NCBI GenBank assembly: GCA_016194985.1
Contig: JACQAK010000013.1
Coordinates: 1 to 64,000 of the forward strand
DNA from: Bacteroidota bacterium
GTDB lineage: Bacteria > Bacteroidota > Bacteroidia > B-17B0 > Aurantibacillaceae
Direction: 5' to 3'
DNA length: 64,000 bases
A model generated the notes under the pieces. It saw only the letters and a list, made by a program, of their open reading frames with translations. It was not told where the DNA came from and searched no databases. A program made the translations under genes and the position numbers. Positions 16,252 through 26,425 of the stretch are shown piece after piece. Every line of letters begins with the position of its first letter. Position 1 is the first letter of the stretch.

Positions 16252-19200
16252 GGATCTTTAACAAAAAACAAAAAGAAAGATATAAAAGAATATTAGCGGC
16301 TTACTTAGCGATATGCATTTTATTCGATGCCATTTCTCCTACGGCTGCTTTGGCGCTTACAGGTGGGCCAAGCCAACCTGAAGTTCAGAGTTTTGAGCCT
16401 GTTGGTACATCTAACATGGTAGATATGTTTTCAGGGGATTTTAATTACAATATTCCATTAATGGATGTTGGTGGTTATCCAATTAATATTGCCTATCACT
16501 CGGGAATTGGAATGGATCAGGAAGCAAGTTGGACTGGTCTGGGATGGAACATTAATCCTGGTGTTATTAATCGTAATATGAGAGGGATTCCAGATGATTT
16601 TGATGGAGATCTTATCAAAAAGGATTTTAATATGAAGCCAAATAAAACAGTTGGTGGATCAGTTGGGGCAGGAATCGAATTAGCGGGAGCCGAAAAATTA
16701 AAAGTTGGTATTGCTTATAGTATTGGGATCCGTTATAACAATTATACCGGTTTTGGAGTTGAAAAAAGTTTGAACCTATCTATCAGTGCATCCCTAGGAA
16801 GTAATGGTGGATTAAGCGGAGGACTTGGTATTACTTCCAGTAGCGACGATGGTTTAACACTTCAACCATCTGTTAGTTTTTCTGCTAAAACAGGGAAATC
16901 AGACTCGAAAGCAACTGCGGGTTTAGGATTAAGCGTTGGTACAGCTTATAACTCAAGAGGAGGATTAAAAAGCTTAACCGTTAGTGCCAATGTTTCTGTA
17001 AGTGCTAACAGAACTTCTGACAAAGTAAAAGATAATGCCGGTGACAAAATAAGCGGAGGGGCTTCACATAGTCAGGGAGGGTCTGCTTCCTTTGATTTTG
17101 GGCAACCAACCTATTCTCCTATGGTTCAAATGTCAATGAAAAATTTATCTGTTACAGGTAATTTTAAAATTGGGTTTGAAGCCTATACCTTACATCCCAA
17201 TTTTACTGTAGGTGGTTACTATTCATGCCAGGAACTTTTAGTGAAGAGTCAAAGTAATCCAGCATTTGGTTATATGTTTGCTCACGAAGGCACAAAATAT
17301 GATAATGCAATTATGGATTTTAACCGTGAAAAAGATGGGAATTTTAATGAAAGTACGCCTGCTCTGCCCCTTGCTAATTTCACATACGATATGTTTACTG
17401 TTGCCGGTCAGGGTGTTGGTGGTAGTTATCGAACATTTAGAAGTGATGTAGGACATGTATTTGATGCTAATAACTATTCAACAAGTGACGGGTATGCCAT
17501 AGGCGCTGAAGTTGGTATTGGTAATTTAGTTCACGTAGGGGTTGACTTTAGTGTAAACAATACAGATACAAGATCCAACAAATGGTCCGACGATAATCAG
17601 GCAGCATCGTCTTTAACGCATAAAGAAAATGGCAATAATGGCCTTTACGAACCTTTTTATTTTAAAGAAGCTAACGAAAAATCTGTAGACTCTGATCCAA
17701 ATTATATAAATAACATAGGAGGTTTTGAACCACAACGATTCGACTTAAAACAACAAAGTAAATTCAACACGATTGCTACCAGTAATTTTGTGAACAGATA
17801 TGGTACTAAAAAAGCCATTGGCAATAATCAACGGGCTACAAGAGAAAAAAGAAATCAGGTATTTTCATATTTAACACGAGGCGAAGTAGCACAGTTTGGA
17901 ATTGATAACTATGCAAATCTATACACTCCAAGTAATCCATATAGCATTAATCATCATATTGCTGAAATTACAAATTTAGGTATGGATGGCAGCCGTTATG
18001 TTTATGGAATAGCAGCCTATAATACTTTTCAGAAAGAAGTGAGTTTTGCTGTAAATGGTAGTGGCGATCCAGCAACGGGCTTAGTATCCTATAGTCCGGG
18101 TTCCGATAATAGCACTAGCAATTCAAGTGGGCAAGATAATTTTTATAGCAGTACAACTACTCCACCATTTGCTCATTCCTATTTGTTAACTTCGGTTCTA
18201 TCAGCTGATTATGTTGATTCAGATGGACAAAGAGGCCCTACCGATGGTGATTTGGGGAATTATACAAAATTTAAATACAAAAAAGTAAGTAATTATAACT
18301 GGAGAATACCTATTGAAAAAAATAAAGCAACCGCTAATCCGGGTTTAATGACAGATAACGAGGATGATAAGGCCAATTATTTATTTGGCACCAAAGATTT
18401 AAGTTTTTTAGACACAGTGATTACGAAAAATTACATTGCCATTTTTTATAAAAGTGATAGACAGGATGCTTTAGGAGCAATTGATGAAAATGGCGGTGCC
18501 AACACTGCTGTGAGAAATTTAAAATTAGACAGTATTAAATTATTCGTTAAAAGAGATTATTATTCGAATGTAAATGCTCAATCAATAAAAACAGTGCATT
18601 TTGTATATGATTATTCATTGTGCCCTCAAGTTGAAAACAGGGTTGGTGGAGCAAGTTCTTCGTTAGGTAAATTAACATTAAAAGAAATTTACTTCACCTA
18701 TCAGGGCTCAACCAAAGGCAGGTTTAGTTCCTATAAATTTGATTATGGAACACTTAATCCTTCTTATAACATTAAAGGTTACGACAGATGGGGTAATTAT
18801 AAACCTGTAACCACCACTCCGCAGGGGTCGTCTACGCCAATTAACACAACGGATTATCCGTATGTAGATCAAGATAAAACAATAACTGATCAATACGCAT
18901 CAGCATGGACTCTTGATAAAATAACTCTGCCGTCGGGAGGAACAATTAATATAACATACGAGTCTGACGATTATGCATACGTTCAAAACAGACAAGCCAA
19001 TCGAATGTTTATGCTTAAAGGTGTGGGAGCAATAAATGGTACAGCCCTGAGCTCCAGTAATAACGAAGTACTTATATTTGAAGGCGTTAAAGGATATAAT
19101 AATCCGGGAGATTATGGTTCGCCCGGGCAGTTAATGTATTTTCGGTGTTTAATGAATTTTTTCAGTAGTCATCAGGAATATGTTTCGGGTTATGCCAGAA

Positions 19201-21737
19201 TTAGTTCGATACAGGTAACTCCGGGGACTGGTTCAGTTCCACCAAAAGTCAGTGTTACATTAGTTCCGGAATCAGATTTAAATATGTCGGGCTATAATCC
19301 AATTACAAAAGCAGGCATTCAATATGTGCGTTTGAACAGACCTCGTTGGGCATTTGGAAATAATACAACTGGTGATCAGGCTCTTGGGAAACAATTATTA
19401 GAAAGTTGGATAAACTCCTCTTTCATTAAAAATATGATCGATGCCGCTAAAGGTCCTAATAAAGCTGTATATGATTATGGCAATGCCAATTCACTGGTAA
19501 TAGGCAAATCATGGATCAGGATGCTGGAGCCTACCAAACATAAATTAGGAGGAGGATGCCGTATTAAACAAATAGCACTAAGTGATGAATGGAATTTAAT
19601 GACAAGTGGATTACAGACATTCAGTTACGGGCAAGAATACAGCTATACAAATCCTGATGGATCTTCATCCGGAGTGGCGTCTTATGAGCCACAATTAGGA
19701 GGTGATGAAAATCCTTGGAAACAACCTGTGTTCTTTACAGAATCTAAATTACTAGCACCGGATGATGAACATTATATGGAGGAACCTTTCGGAGAAACTT
19801 TCTTCCCATCAGCTTCTGTTGGCTATTCAAGGGTAGAGGTAAAAAATATTTCAAGAAAAAACGTAAAAAAACACGCCACGGGGAAAGTGGTTCATGAGTT
19901 TTATACAGCTAAAGACTTTCCAACAATCGTTGAAAGAACCGGTGTTGATCCACGAAGAGAAAAAACAGATCCATTTAGTTTAAAATCTATCTTCAAAGTT
20001 GATACTAAAGATTATTTTACTGCCTCACAAGGATTTTACATTGAGTTAAATGATATGCATGGGAAACCTAAATCACAAAATGTGTATCAGGAATTTCAAA
20101 CACTACCAATCTCCTCTGTTGAATATAAATACAAATCAACACCTTATGCTAACAATAGCGCACGTTTAGAAAATTCAGTGTCAGTAATTAAAAAAGATGG
20201 CGGAGTTGCTTCTGCAAACATTGGGGTTTTCTTTGATGCTGTGGGCGATATGAGAGAACAATATAACCAAACAAACTCTACAACGATTGCAACAAACGTG
20301 GATGTATTTTTGGCCGGTATTTATCCTATTGTTGTACCAATGATCTGGCCTTCTTTCTCAAAAGAATCCATTCAGTTCAGATCTGCTACATATACAAAAG
20401 TGGTTCAGCGTTTCGGTATTTTAGAAGAAACAGTTGCTAAAGACCTTGGTTCTGTTGTCTCTACAAAAAACCTCGCCTACGATTCTGAAACAGGAGAAGT
20501 ATTATTAACACAAACTACTACCGACTTTAATGACGCAATATATTCATTTACTTACCCGGCTCACTGGTATTATGATGGTATGGGACAAGCATACAAGAAC
20601 ATTAGTTATAAAACAAATTTATCATTCAATGCTTCTGGTATTGCATCTGTTGCTAACCCACAATTATATTTTGCAGAGGGCGATGAAATTGCATTATCGG
20701 GCACTACATCCTTAATAGGATGGGTAACTGGCATATCCGGATCTTCTATTAGCGTACAAACTATTTCTGGAGCCCCTGTAGCGGCGGGTTCCTATGATAT
20801 TAAAATAGTAAGATCAGGTAGGAGAAATATGCAAAATGTTCCTATCGCTTCTATGACATCGCTTACTAATCCTCTTAATTATTTAACCTCCAATACTTTT
20901 GAAAATGTACTTCAAGCCGAAGCAAAAGAATTTGGTAACAAATGGAGAACATATTGTGATTGTTTTGATGGCGGCGTCAATTCTATTATGACGTCGACAA
21001 ATCCATATGTAAATGGAACTAAAGGGAACTGGCGCTTATTAAAATCTTATCTCCATTTAACAGATAGAACGCAAAGCAACTACAACAAAAACACCAACAT
21101 CAGAAAAGATGGGGTATTTACATCCTACACTCCATTTTATAAATTATCATCAGGCACCTGGAACAAAGATGATAAAAACTGGACGTATACAAGCGAAGTA
21201 ACTGAGTTTAATCCTATTGGTCAGGAAATTGAAAATAAAGATGCTTTAGGCCGATACTCAGCCGCTACATTTGGATATAATCAATCATTAGCTACTGCTG
21301 TTGCAGCAAATTCAAAATATTCTCAGGTTGGTTATGATAATTTTGAAGATTATGGATTCAGCAAATGTGCCGATAATCACTTCAAATTTACCAATGGCAT
21401 CACTTATTTAAACAGTGAAGCACATACAGGTAAGCATAGTATACTTGTTTCAAGTAATACACCAGTCACTTTAGATAGACAGTTACAACAATGCGATAAG
21501 GCTGAATGTAAAATAAATTTCACTTACACTGCAACCAATGGAAACGTGTCCATCATAAATGCAACTGCACCCTATAATATAACCTGGAATATTATGAACG
21601 GATCTCCAAATGTAACACTTACTTCATCAGGAGTTATCATTGCAAATCCTACCGGAGTAACACTGCCTTGGACAGTTGAAGTAACTGCTACAGATTCTAA
21701 AAACTGTAGTATCACTAAAACATTTACAAAACCTTAA
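16248..21737 (+). CDS. SpvB/RHS-type giant secreted shell protein, N-terminal part
   Basis: The 1829-aa protein has a hydrophobic export segment at 14-35. It then shows the SpvB/TcaC-like opening of Bacteroidota RHS systems: GGPSQPEVQSFEPVGTSNMV, MFSGDFNYNIPLMDVGGYP and ASWTGLGWNINPGVINRNMR. A Gly/Ser-rich beta region (about 140-300) precedes a long beta-rich body. The C-terminal end reaches the YDNFEDYGF block and then a Cys-containing Ig-like tail (NCSITKTFTKP). In homologous single-chain proteins that I recall, this block is followed by a WQRLE...FDDIRV...YVYDP module, which here sits in the separate gene at 23408. It probably forms part of an RHS cocoon or surface adhesin. Confidence 0.82.
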   Translation: MRIFNKKQKERYKRILAAYLAICILFDAISPTAALALTGGPSQPEVQSFEPVGTSNMVDMFSGDFNYNIPLMDVGGYPINIAYHSGIGMDQEASWTGLGWNINPGVINRNMRGIPDDFDGDLIKKDFNMKPNKTVGGSVGAGIELAGAEKLKVGIAYSIGIRYNNYTGFGVEKSLNLSISASLGSNGGLSGGLGITSSSDDGLTLQPSVSFSAKTGKSDSKATAGLGLSVGTAYNSRGGLKSLTVSANVSVSANRTSDKVKDNAGDKISGGASHSQGGSASFDFGQPTYSPMVQMSMKNLSVTGNFKIGFEAYTLHPNFTVGGYYSCQELLVKSQSNPAFGYMFAHEGTKYDNAIMDFNREKDGNFNESTPALPLANFTYDMFTVAGQGVGGSYRTFRSDVGHVFDANNYSTSDGYAIGAEVGIGNLVHVGVDFSVNNTDTRSNKWSDDNQAASSLTHKENGNNGLYEPFYFKEANEKSVDSDPNYINNIGGFEPQRFDLKQQSKFNTIATSNFVNRYGTKKAIGNNQRATREKRNQVFSYLTRGEVAQFGIDNYANLYTPSNPYSINHHIAEITNLGMDGSRYVYGIAAYNTFQKEVSFAVNGSGDPATGLVSYSPGSDNSTSNSSGQDNFYSSTTTPPFAHSYLLTSVLSADYVDSDGQRGPTDGDLGNYTKFKYKKVSNYNWRIPIEKNKATANPGLMTDNEDDKANYLFGTKDLSFLDTVITKNYIAIFYKSDRQDALGAIDENGGANTAVRNLKLDSIKLFVKRDYYSNVNAQSIKTVHFVYDYSLCPQVENRVGGASSSLGKLTLKEIYFTYQGSTKGRFSSYKFDYGTLNPSYNIKGYDRWGNYKPVTTTPQGSSTPINTTDYPYVDQDKTITDQYASAWTLDKITLPSGGTINITYESDDYAYVQNRQANRMFMLKGVGAINGTALSSSNNEVLIFEGVKGYNNPGDYGSPGQLMYFRCLMNFFSSHQEYVSGYARISSIQVTPGTGSVPPKVSVTLVPESDLNMSGYNPITKAGIQYVRLNRPRWAFGNNTTGDQALGKQLLESWINSSFIKNMIDAAKGPNKAVYDYGNANSLVIGKSWIRMLEPTKHKLGGGCRIKQIALSDEWNLMTSGLQTFSYGQEYSYTNPDGSSSGVASYEPQLGGDENPWKQPVFFTESKLLAPDDEHYMEEPFGETFFPSASVGYSRVEVKNISRKNVKKHATGKVVHEFYTAKDFPTIVERTGVDPRREKTDPFSLKSIFKVDTKDYFTASQGFYIELNDMHGKPKSQNVYQEFQTLPISSVEYKYKSTPYANNSARLENSVSVIKKDGGVASANIGVFFDAVGDMREQYNQTNSTTIATNVDVFLAGIYPIVVPMIWPSFSKESIQFRSATYTKVVQRFGILEETVAKDLGSVVSTKNLAYDSETGEVLLTQTTTDFNDAIYSFTYPAHWYYDGMGQAYKNISYKTNLSFNASGIASVANPQLYFAEGDEIALSGTTSLIGWVTGISGSSISVQTISGAPVAAGSYDIKIVRSGRRNMQNVPIASMTSLTNPLNYLTSNTFENVLQAEAKEFGNKWRTYCDCFDGGVNSIMTSTNPYVNGTKGNWRLLKSYLHLTDRTQSNYNKNTNIRKDGVFTSYTPFYKLSSGTWNKDDKNWTYTSEVTEFNPIGQEIENKDALGRYSAATFGYNQSLATAVAANSKYSQVGYDNFEDYGFSKCADNHFKFTNGITYLNSEAHTGKHSILVSSNTPVTLDRQLQQCDKAECKINFTYTATNGNVSIINATAPYNITWNIMNGSPNVTLTSSGVIIANPTGVTLPWTVEVTATDSKNCSITKTFTKP

Positions 21738-21746
21738 TTTTTTGAT

Positions 21747-22184
21747 ATGAAATATATTAGCATTATAGCATTTATACTTTTCGCAAAGGTGTCTCTTAGT
21801 CAGGTAAATTACACTGATTCATTAAAGATCAAAATTATAGATCTTGCTTTTGTAAAGGACACAACCTCCAGGCCTTATAAATACGTATTGAATTTTAAGC
21901 TGAATATACAGCCTGTAGCTAATTTAGACTCCGTTACATTCTCTATTTTTGATCAGAATGGAAGTTTATATACAAAATTAAATGCTTATGTTCTAAAAAA
22001 ACATCCAACCGGATTTTATTATCTCGAAAACAATATTCAAGAGAAAACAACGGTTTTAAATTATGACGCACCAATTTCGAAATCTATAAGCATAGCAGAT
22101 TATATGCATTATTGGTCTATTAAATTAACTTATACGTCCAAAGTAAATGTTACAAAAAACACAACCTATACTATTCCAAGATAA
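21747..22184 (+). CDS. Small secreted beta protein
   Basis: The 145-aa product has a signal peptide (YISIIAFILFAKVSLSQ) and a predicted single beta-sandwich domain. It resembles the 152-aa protein at 22942 in size and strand pattern (the segment LKIKIIDLAF versus TIDLDIL, and a lysine-rich middle), and both lie between the two halves of the split RHS gene. Function is unknown. Confidence 0.6.
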   Translation: MKYISIIAFILFAKVSLSQVNYTDSLKIKIIDLAFVKDTTSRPYKYVLNFKLNIQPVANLDSVTFSIFDQNGSLYTKLNAYVLKKHPTGFYYLENNIQEKTTVLNYDAPISKSISIADYMHYWSIKLTYTSKVNVTKNTTYTIPR

Positions 22185-22186
22185 AC

Positions 22187-22909
22187 ATGAAATTAAAATC
22201 GGATATCATGAGATATAAATTAAACTATTTTATACTATTTTTTGTGAGCATTAATACCATTCTGTTTTCTCAAACAATAGCAACATATAGCATATTAAGT
22301 ACAGGCTATGATAGGATAAATCATACATTCTATACTGTACCAACTTCTGGAAGTGTTGCTAATTTTGATCCAAATTGGTATGTAAACAGAAAGCAAGATG
22401 TAATTTGGTCATCTCCAATTGCAACACCAATTGCTGGTTCAACGGTTGTTTACTCCCCTTCGCCCCTGGCATATATTATATATCCGGGTGCCATGAATAA
22501 TTCGGGGGTAAATGCTCTTTACATAAATAAAAATTCAACGAGTAGCTCTGAATCTGCTACTAATATAATGACCTACAGAACGTATTTTAATCTTCCGGCA
22601 ATATTGCCAACAAATAAACAATATTCCATTGTTGTAAAAACAAGATCTGATGATATTTCTTACGGCGTTGGTTTAAATGGAGTAGATATCAATTCTGGAA
22701 TCAGTTTTTACCAAACAAGTCCTGGTGTTTATGTAGGAGGTGCCTATAGTGGCAATCCTGCAGTATTAACTATTCCTTATGGAAGTCCAAACTTTGTTGG
22801 CGGTACTAATTATATAGAAATCACGGCTGCAGATTTAGGATTAAGTGTGACAGGAATTTGTGCGGAGGTAATTTTATATGAACAAACATTACCATGTAAA
22901 GATTGGTAA
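22187..22909 (+). CDS. Secreted hypothetical protein
   Basis: The 240-aa product has a signal peptide; an alternative ATG at 22208 gives a more standard one (MRYKLNYFILFFVSINTILF). The mature part looks like a single beta-sandwich (LPTNKQYSIVVKTRSDD, GVGLNGVDINSGISF, NYIEITAADLGLS), similar in pattern to carbohydrate-binding or PEP-CTERM-type ectodomains. No catalytic residues are apparent. It belongs to the short-gene insert between the 1829-aa and 746-aa genes. Confidence 0.6.
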   Translation: MKLKSDIMRYKLNYFILFFVSINTILFSQTIATYSILSTGYDRINHTFYTVPTSGSVANFDPNWYVNRKQDVIWSSPIATPIAGSTVVYSPSPLAYIIYPGAMNNSGVNALYINKNSTSSSESATNIMTYRTYFNLPAILPTNKQYSIVVKTRSDDISYGVGLNGVDINSGISFYQTSPGVYVGGAYSGNPAVLTIPYGSPNFVGGTNYIEITAADLGLSVTGICAEVILYEQTLPCKDW

Positions 22910-22941
22910 ATACTAACTAAAATTTATAAAAACTAAATTTA

Positions 22942-23400
22942 ATGATGAAAACAACTAAGATATATTTTATATTACTTTTTAGTGCTTTGATTTGCTTATG
23001 CACAAGTAATTTAAAAAGCCAAACGACATCAGTAATTAATACTATTGATTTGGATATACTTCCCCCACATGGCACTAATGTTAATTTGGCAGCTGATAGT
23101 AATACATATACCCTTACTGTAAAAATTGATGACATTAATTCAACAAGCAATGTGTATTTTTTATTAGGTGAACGTAAAGATGCGGCAACCATATTAAACA
23201 TTGATGCCAGTGTTATAAAAGAACAAAATCAATATTTTATACAATCGGGCACTAAAAAATATCTTTTCACAAACTACACTATATTGCTACCTATTACTCT
23301 TACAAAAGATCAATTTAAAAGCTTAAAATATATTACATTTTATCTTAAAGATAAAAAGGGCAAATTAACTCCAAGACTTTATTTTAATATTCCTCAATAA
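22942..23400 (+). CDS. Small secreted beta protein
   Basis: The 152-aa product has a signal peptide (IYFILLFSALICLCTS) and one beta-rich domain with NTYTLTVKIDDINSTSNVYF. Length and position suggest it belongs with the 145-aa gene at 21747. No family is recognised. Confidence 0.58.
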   Translation: MMKTTKIYFILLFSALICLCTSNLKSQTTSVINTIDLDILPPHGTNVNLAADSNTYTLTVKIDDINSTSNVYFLLGERKDAATILNIDASVIKEQNQYFIQSGTKKYLFTNYTILLPITLTKDQFKSLKYITFYLKDKKGKLTPRLYFNIPQ

Positions 23401-23407
23401 AAAAATT

Positions 23408-25648
23408 ATGAATATATCACGTTTTTTATTCTTGATTATTTTGAGCTGTTTTTTAAAAATTAGCGGCCAAAATACATATACTGTTACATCAACCAATGAT
23501 CATACCTTTGGCACTTATCCAGGCGAATTACGATGGGCAATTAATCAGTCTGAAGCGCATCCAGGATTAGATTATATTGTATTTAATATTACAGGTGGAT
23601 CACTACCCTATACCATCAATCTTACTTCCAATTTGCCTTATTTTCATGATGGTATTGTAATAGATGGAAATACTCAACCAGGGACACTAACAAACGGAGA
23701 TAAAAAAATTCATATAGTAGGCAATAGTGGTACAAGCATTATTTTTGCTATTTGGCCATTTTACGCTAACACACCTCCAAGCACAATTAAAAATTTAGTT
23801 TTAGCAAATGGATCATCGATTATTACTTTTTTTAATAATTTTTCGAATAATAATGTACTTACAGGAAATATCATTTATAATAAAAACAATGTTATCTCAA
23901 GTAATAACTCACTAATTGAATTTCAGGGTAAAAATAATACTATAAAAGGCAATTATTTTGGAACTGATCATACGCGTTCAACTTCAACTCTTTTTTATTC
24001 TTCTGGTGGTTTAAATATAAATTATTATGACAATTCAGGTTGCATATCTACTAATACGATAGGTGGCTTGCTTCCTGGTGAGGCGAACTTGTTTTATAAT
24101 TTCATATCAAGTGCAACCGGAACTGGGGCTTTATTAATTACCGGTGGAAATAGAAACAAAATATCAGGAAATCTTTTTGTAAACAATCTTGGAACAGCTC
24201 CAATTTATTCAGGTTTAAATATCGTTTTGTTAAATGGATCTAGTTGCTTGTCTAACAACCATAAACCTTTAACTACATTTTATTATTCAATCACCTCAGG
24301 CGTAGCTACTGTGCAAGGTCATAGTTCTCCTAATGATTTTATTGAAATATATAAGTCAAATTCATTATGGAATGATGCAAGTCAGTTATTGGCAACTACC
24401 ACAGCAGATGGTTCTGGTAATTTTACAAGTATTATTTCAGGGTTATCACAAAACGAAAAACTTGTTGTTACATCTACGGATACTCAGAATAATACGTCAG
24501 AATTTTCGTGGCCATGTATTTCACAAGGCTTTTTACAAACTGTCGTTACACAATGTCCTGGCAATTCAACCACTGTATCTTATAGTGCTACACCAACCTT
24601 AACAAATCTTCCTGGAGTGTCATCTGTTCCGCTCACTTCTCAAATAACCTATAGTTTAACTAATGTAGCATCTGGCGCATATGCAAACTCGGGGCAATTG
24701 TATACGAATACTCATCCAAACTATCCTGTTGGATCTTATCCTCAAACTTTTTCTTTTTATCAACCAACTGCTTCAGGTCAGGCTTTCTTTGGTCTTGGTT
24801 GCCCTGTTGTAACTTATACTGCTCCAATGGTAGTAGTATCATGTACTCAAACTATTTCATGTACCTCTATTAGCTCTGTAGTAGTTACACCTGTTGCCAC
24901 TAGCTCCTGTACTTCCATTACAGCAACTGCTACAATTGTAAATAATAATACCAGTTATAATCCTACTTATTCATGGAATTTTGGAGATGGAACTCCCAAT
25001 GTAACAGGTACTCTTCCGGCTTCTCAACATACAATAGCTGTAAGTCATAATTATGCAACAGCCGGAACTTATGTACTTGTATTTAGCCTCAGCGGGCCAT
25101 CAGATTGTGGAGGAACCAGTAAAACACAAACGATAGTAGTAACCTGTGCCCCACCTCCCTGTATTGATTGTATCGGATCGTTTAACCCTAAACCAGGAGA
25201 CACATTAATTGTCAGTACGTGGGTAAGAGAACAAAACAGTTTAGCTACAAAAGTAAATTATAATTTCCCGAAATTGAGTATTGAATACCCTAGCTCTTCA
25301 GCTTCTCCTTCCGGGCCTTTCTTTGCAAAAGGACAAATCATTGATGGGTGGCAACGTTTAGAAGAACAATTCATTGTACCACTTACCGCTACTTATCTTA
25401 AAATAAAACTAGAGTGTGTAACAGGGAACTGCCTGTTTGATGACATTAGGGTTTTTCCAAAGAATGGCTCTATGAAAAGCTATGTGTATGATCCACAAAC
25501 CATGCGTTTGGTTGCTGAGCTGGATGAAAGAAATTATGCAACTATCTATGAATATGACGAAGAAGGTAAATTAACAAGAATAAAAAAAGAAACTGAGAAA
25601 GGTATTATGACTATTCAGGAAAATAAATCAAGTAACTCTAAAAAATAA
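23408..25648 (+). CDS. Secreted beta-helix/PKD protein with RHS-derived C-terminus
   Basis: The 746-aa product has a signal peptide. A right-handed parallel beta-helix region follows (about 25-290: ELRWAINQSEAHPG, then many NxxxxN turns such as NVLTGNIIYN and NTIKGNYFGTD), of the type seen in adhesins and pectate-lyase-like surface proteins. A PKD/Ig domain lies near 510-575 (YSWNFGDGTPNVTG, FSLSGPSDCGG). The last 150 residues are unlike the rest: VSTWVREQ, IIDGWQRLEEQF, FDDIRVFPKNGSMKSYVYD and YATIYEYDEEGKLTRIKKET, a carbohydrate-binding-like module plus YD repeats. That tail is normally the end of the upstream SpvB/RHS shell protein. Confidence 0.8.
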   Translation: MNISRFLFLIILSCFLKISGQNTYTVTSTNDHTFGTYPGELRWAINQSEAHPGLDYIVFNITGGSLPYTINLTSNLPYFHDGIVIDGNTQPGTLTNGDKKIHIVGNSGTSIIFAIWPFYANTPPSTIKNLVLANGSSIITFFNNFSNNNVLTGNIIYNKNNVISSNNSLIEFQGKNNTIKGNYFGTDHTRSTSTLFYSSGGLNINYYDNSGCISTNTIGGLLPGEANLFYNFISSATGTGALLITGGNRNKISGNLFVNNLGTAPIYSGLNIVLLNGSSCLSNNHKPLTTFYYSITSGVATVQGHSSPNDFIEIYKSNSLWNDASQLLATTTADGSGNFTSIISGLSQNEKLVVTSTDTQNNTSEFSWPCISQGFLQTVVTQCPGNSTTVSYSATPTLTNLPGVSSVPLTSQITYSLTNVASGAYANSGQLYTNTHPNYPVGSYPQTFSFYQPTASGQAFFGLGCPVVTYTAPMVVVSCTQTISCTSISSVVVTPVATSSCTSITATATIVNNNTSYNPTYSWNFGDGTPNVTGTLPASQHTIAVSHNYATAGTYVLVFSLSGPSDCGGTSKTQTIVVTCAPPPCIDCIGSFNPKPGDTLIVSTWVREQNSLATKVNYNFPKLSIEYPSSSASPSGPFFAKGQIIDGWQRLEEQFIVPLTATYLKIKLECVTGNCLFDDIRVFPKNGSMKSYVYDPQTMRLVAELDERNYATIYEYDEEGKLTRIKKETEKGIMTIQENKSSNSKK

Positions 25649-25650
25649 CT

Positions 25651-26406
25651 TTGAACTATTTTAACTACATATTTGTTTTCATTCAGCTATTTGCTTGTGA
25701 TGTAATGCACTCTCAGAGCACTGCAAAGTGGGTTGATATTAATAAAGAAGAGGCCCGAAAAATGTTGCAGGATATGTCAAACGCCTATTTAGCAACTCCT
25801 AATTTCTCAATGCAGGTAAACCAAGCATCTTATATTGGGCACTCATCTGCTGTAGTACATGATGAAGCAACAGGAAAATTTTTTAAAAGTAACAAATCAT
25901 ATGTTAGCCAATTATTGGGGTTACAAACGGTTCAAAACGAAAAATTAAAAATAGTAATCGATTCAGCTAACAAAGTTATTGCTATAAATAACTCTGACAG
26001 GTCATTTAAAGCAATTCCCTCTATTGAAGACTTAGATCAGTCATTATTCTTTGTTATTGATATTAAAAAAATGGTAAGTAACGGGCTTGCATTTTATTCA
26101 TTTCGGTTTAAAGAGAACTTCACTTATACTAAGATTGAGTTTGTTTTAACCAGTGATTTTTTTATGAAAGAAATGGTTATGTACTTTTCGGACGATTTGC
26201 CCATAAACCCTGATGATGAAGAACATTCAGCTAAAGCAAAACTAAAGTACAAAGTATCTTATTCAGGTATCAGAAAAAACATAGTTATAAAACCTGAAAT
26301 GTTTTCAGAAAATCAATATTTGATCTATCATCCTTCACAAAAAAAATACAGTGTGAATGAGAAATATAAGAGGTACAAATTACAAGACTTAAGAGCAACA
26401 AATTAA
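25651..26406 (+). CDS. LolA-like secreted protein
   Basis: The 251-aa product begins at TTG three bases after the previous stop. It has a signal peptide (FNYIFVFIQLFACDVMHSQ) and a single domain of long strands (KLKIVIDSANKVIAINN, FTYTKIEFVLTSDFFMKEM), the half-barrel pattern of LolA/outer-membrane lipoprotein-sorting proteins. The match is by pattern only, without diagnostic residues. Its position just before the 4263-aa gene suggests a carrier or chaperone for that operon. Confidence 0.6.
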   Translation: MNYFNYIFVFIQLFACDVMHSQSTAKWVDINKEEARKMLQDMSNAYLATPNFSMQVNQASYIGHSSAVVHDEATGKFFKSNKSYVSQLLGLQTVQNEKLKIVIDSANKVIAINNSDRSFKAIPSIEDLDQSLFFVIDIKKMVSNGLAFYSFRFKENFTYTKIEFVLTSDFFMKEMVMYFSDDLPINPDDEEHSAKAKLKYKVSYSGIRKNIVIKPEMFSENQYLIYHPSQKKYSVNEKYKRYKLQDLRATN

Positions 26407-26425
26407 AAATTTTAAATAAAAACAT

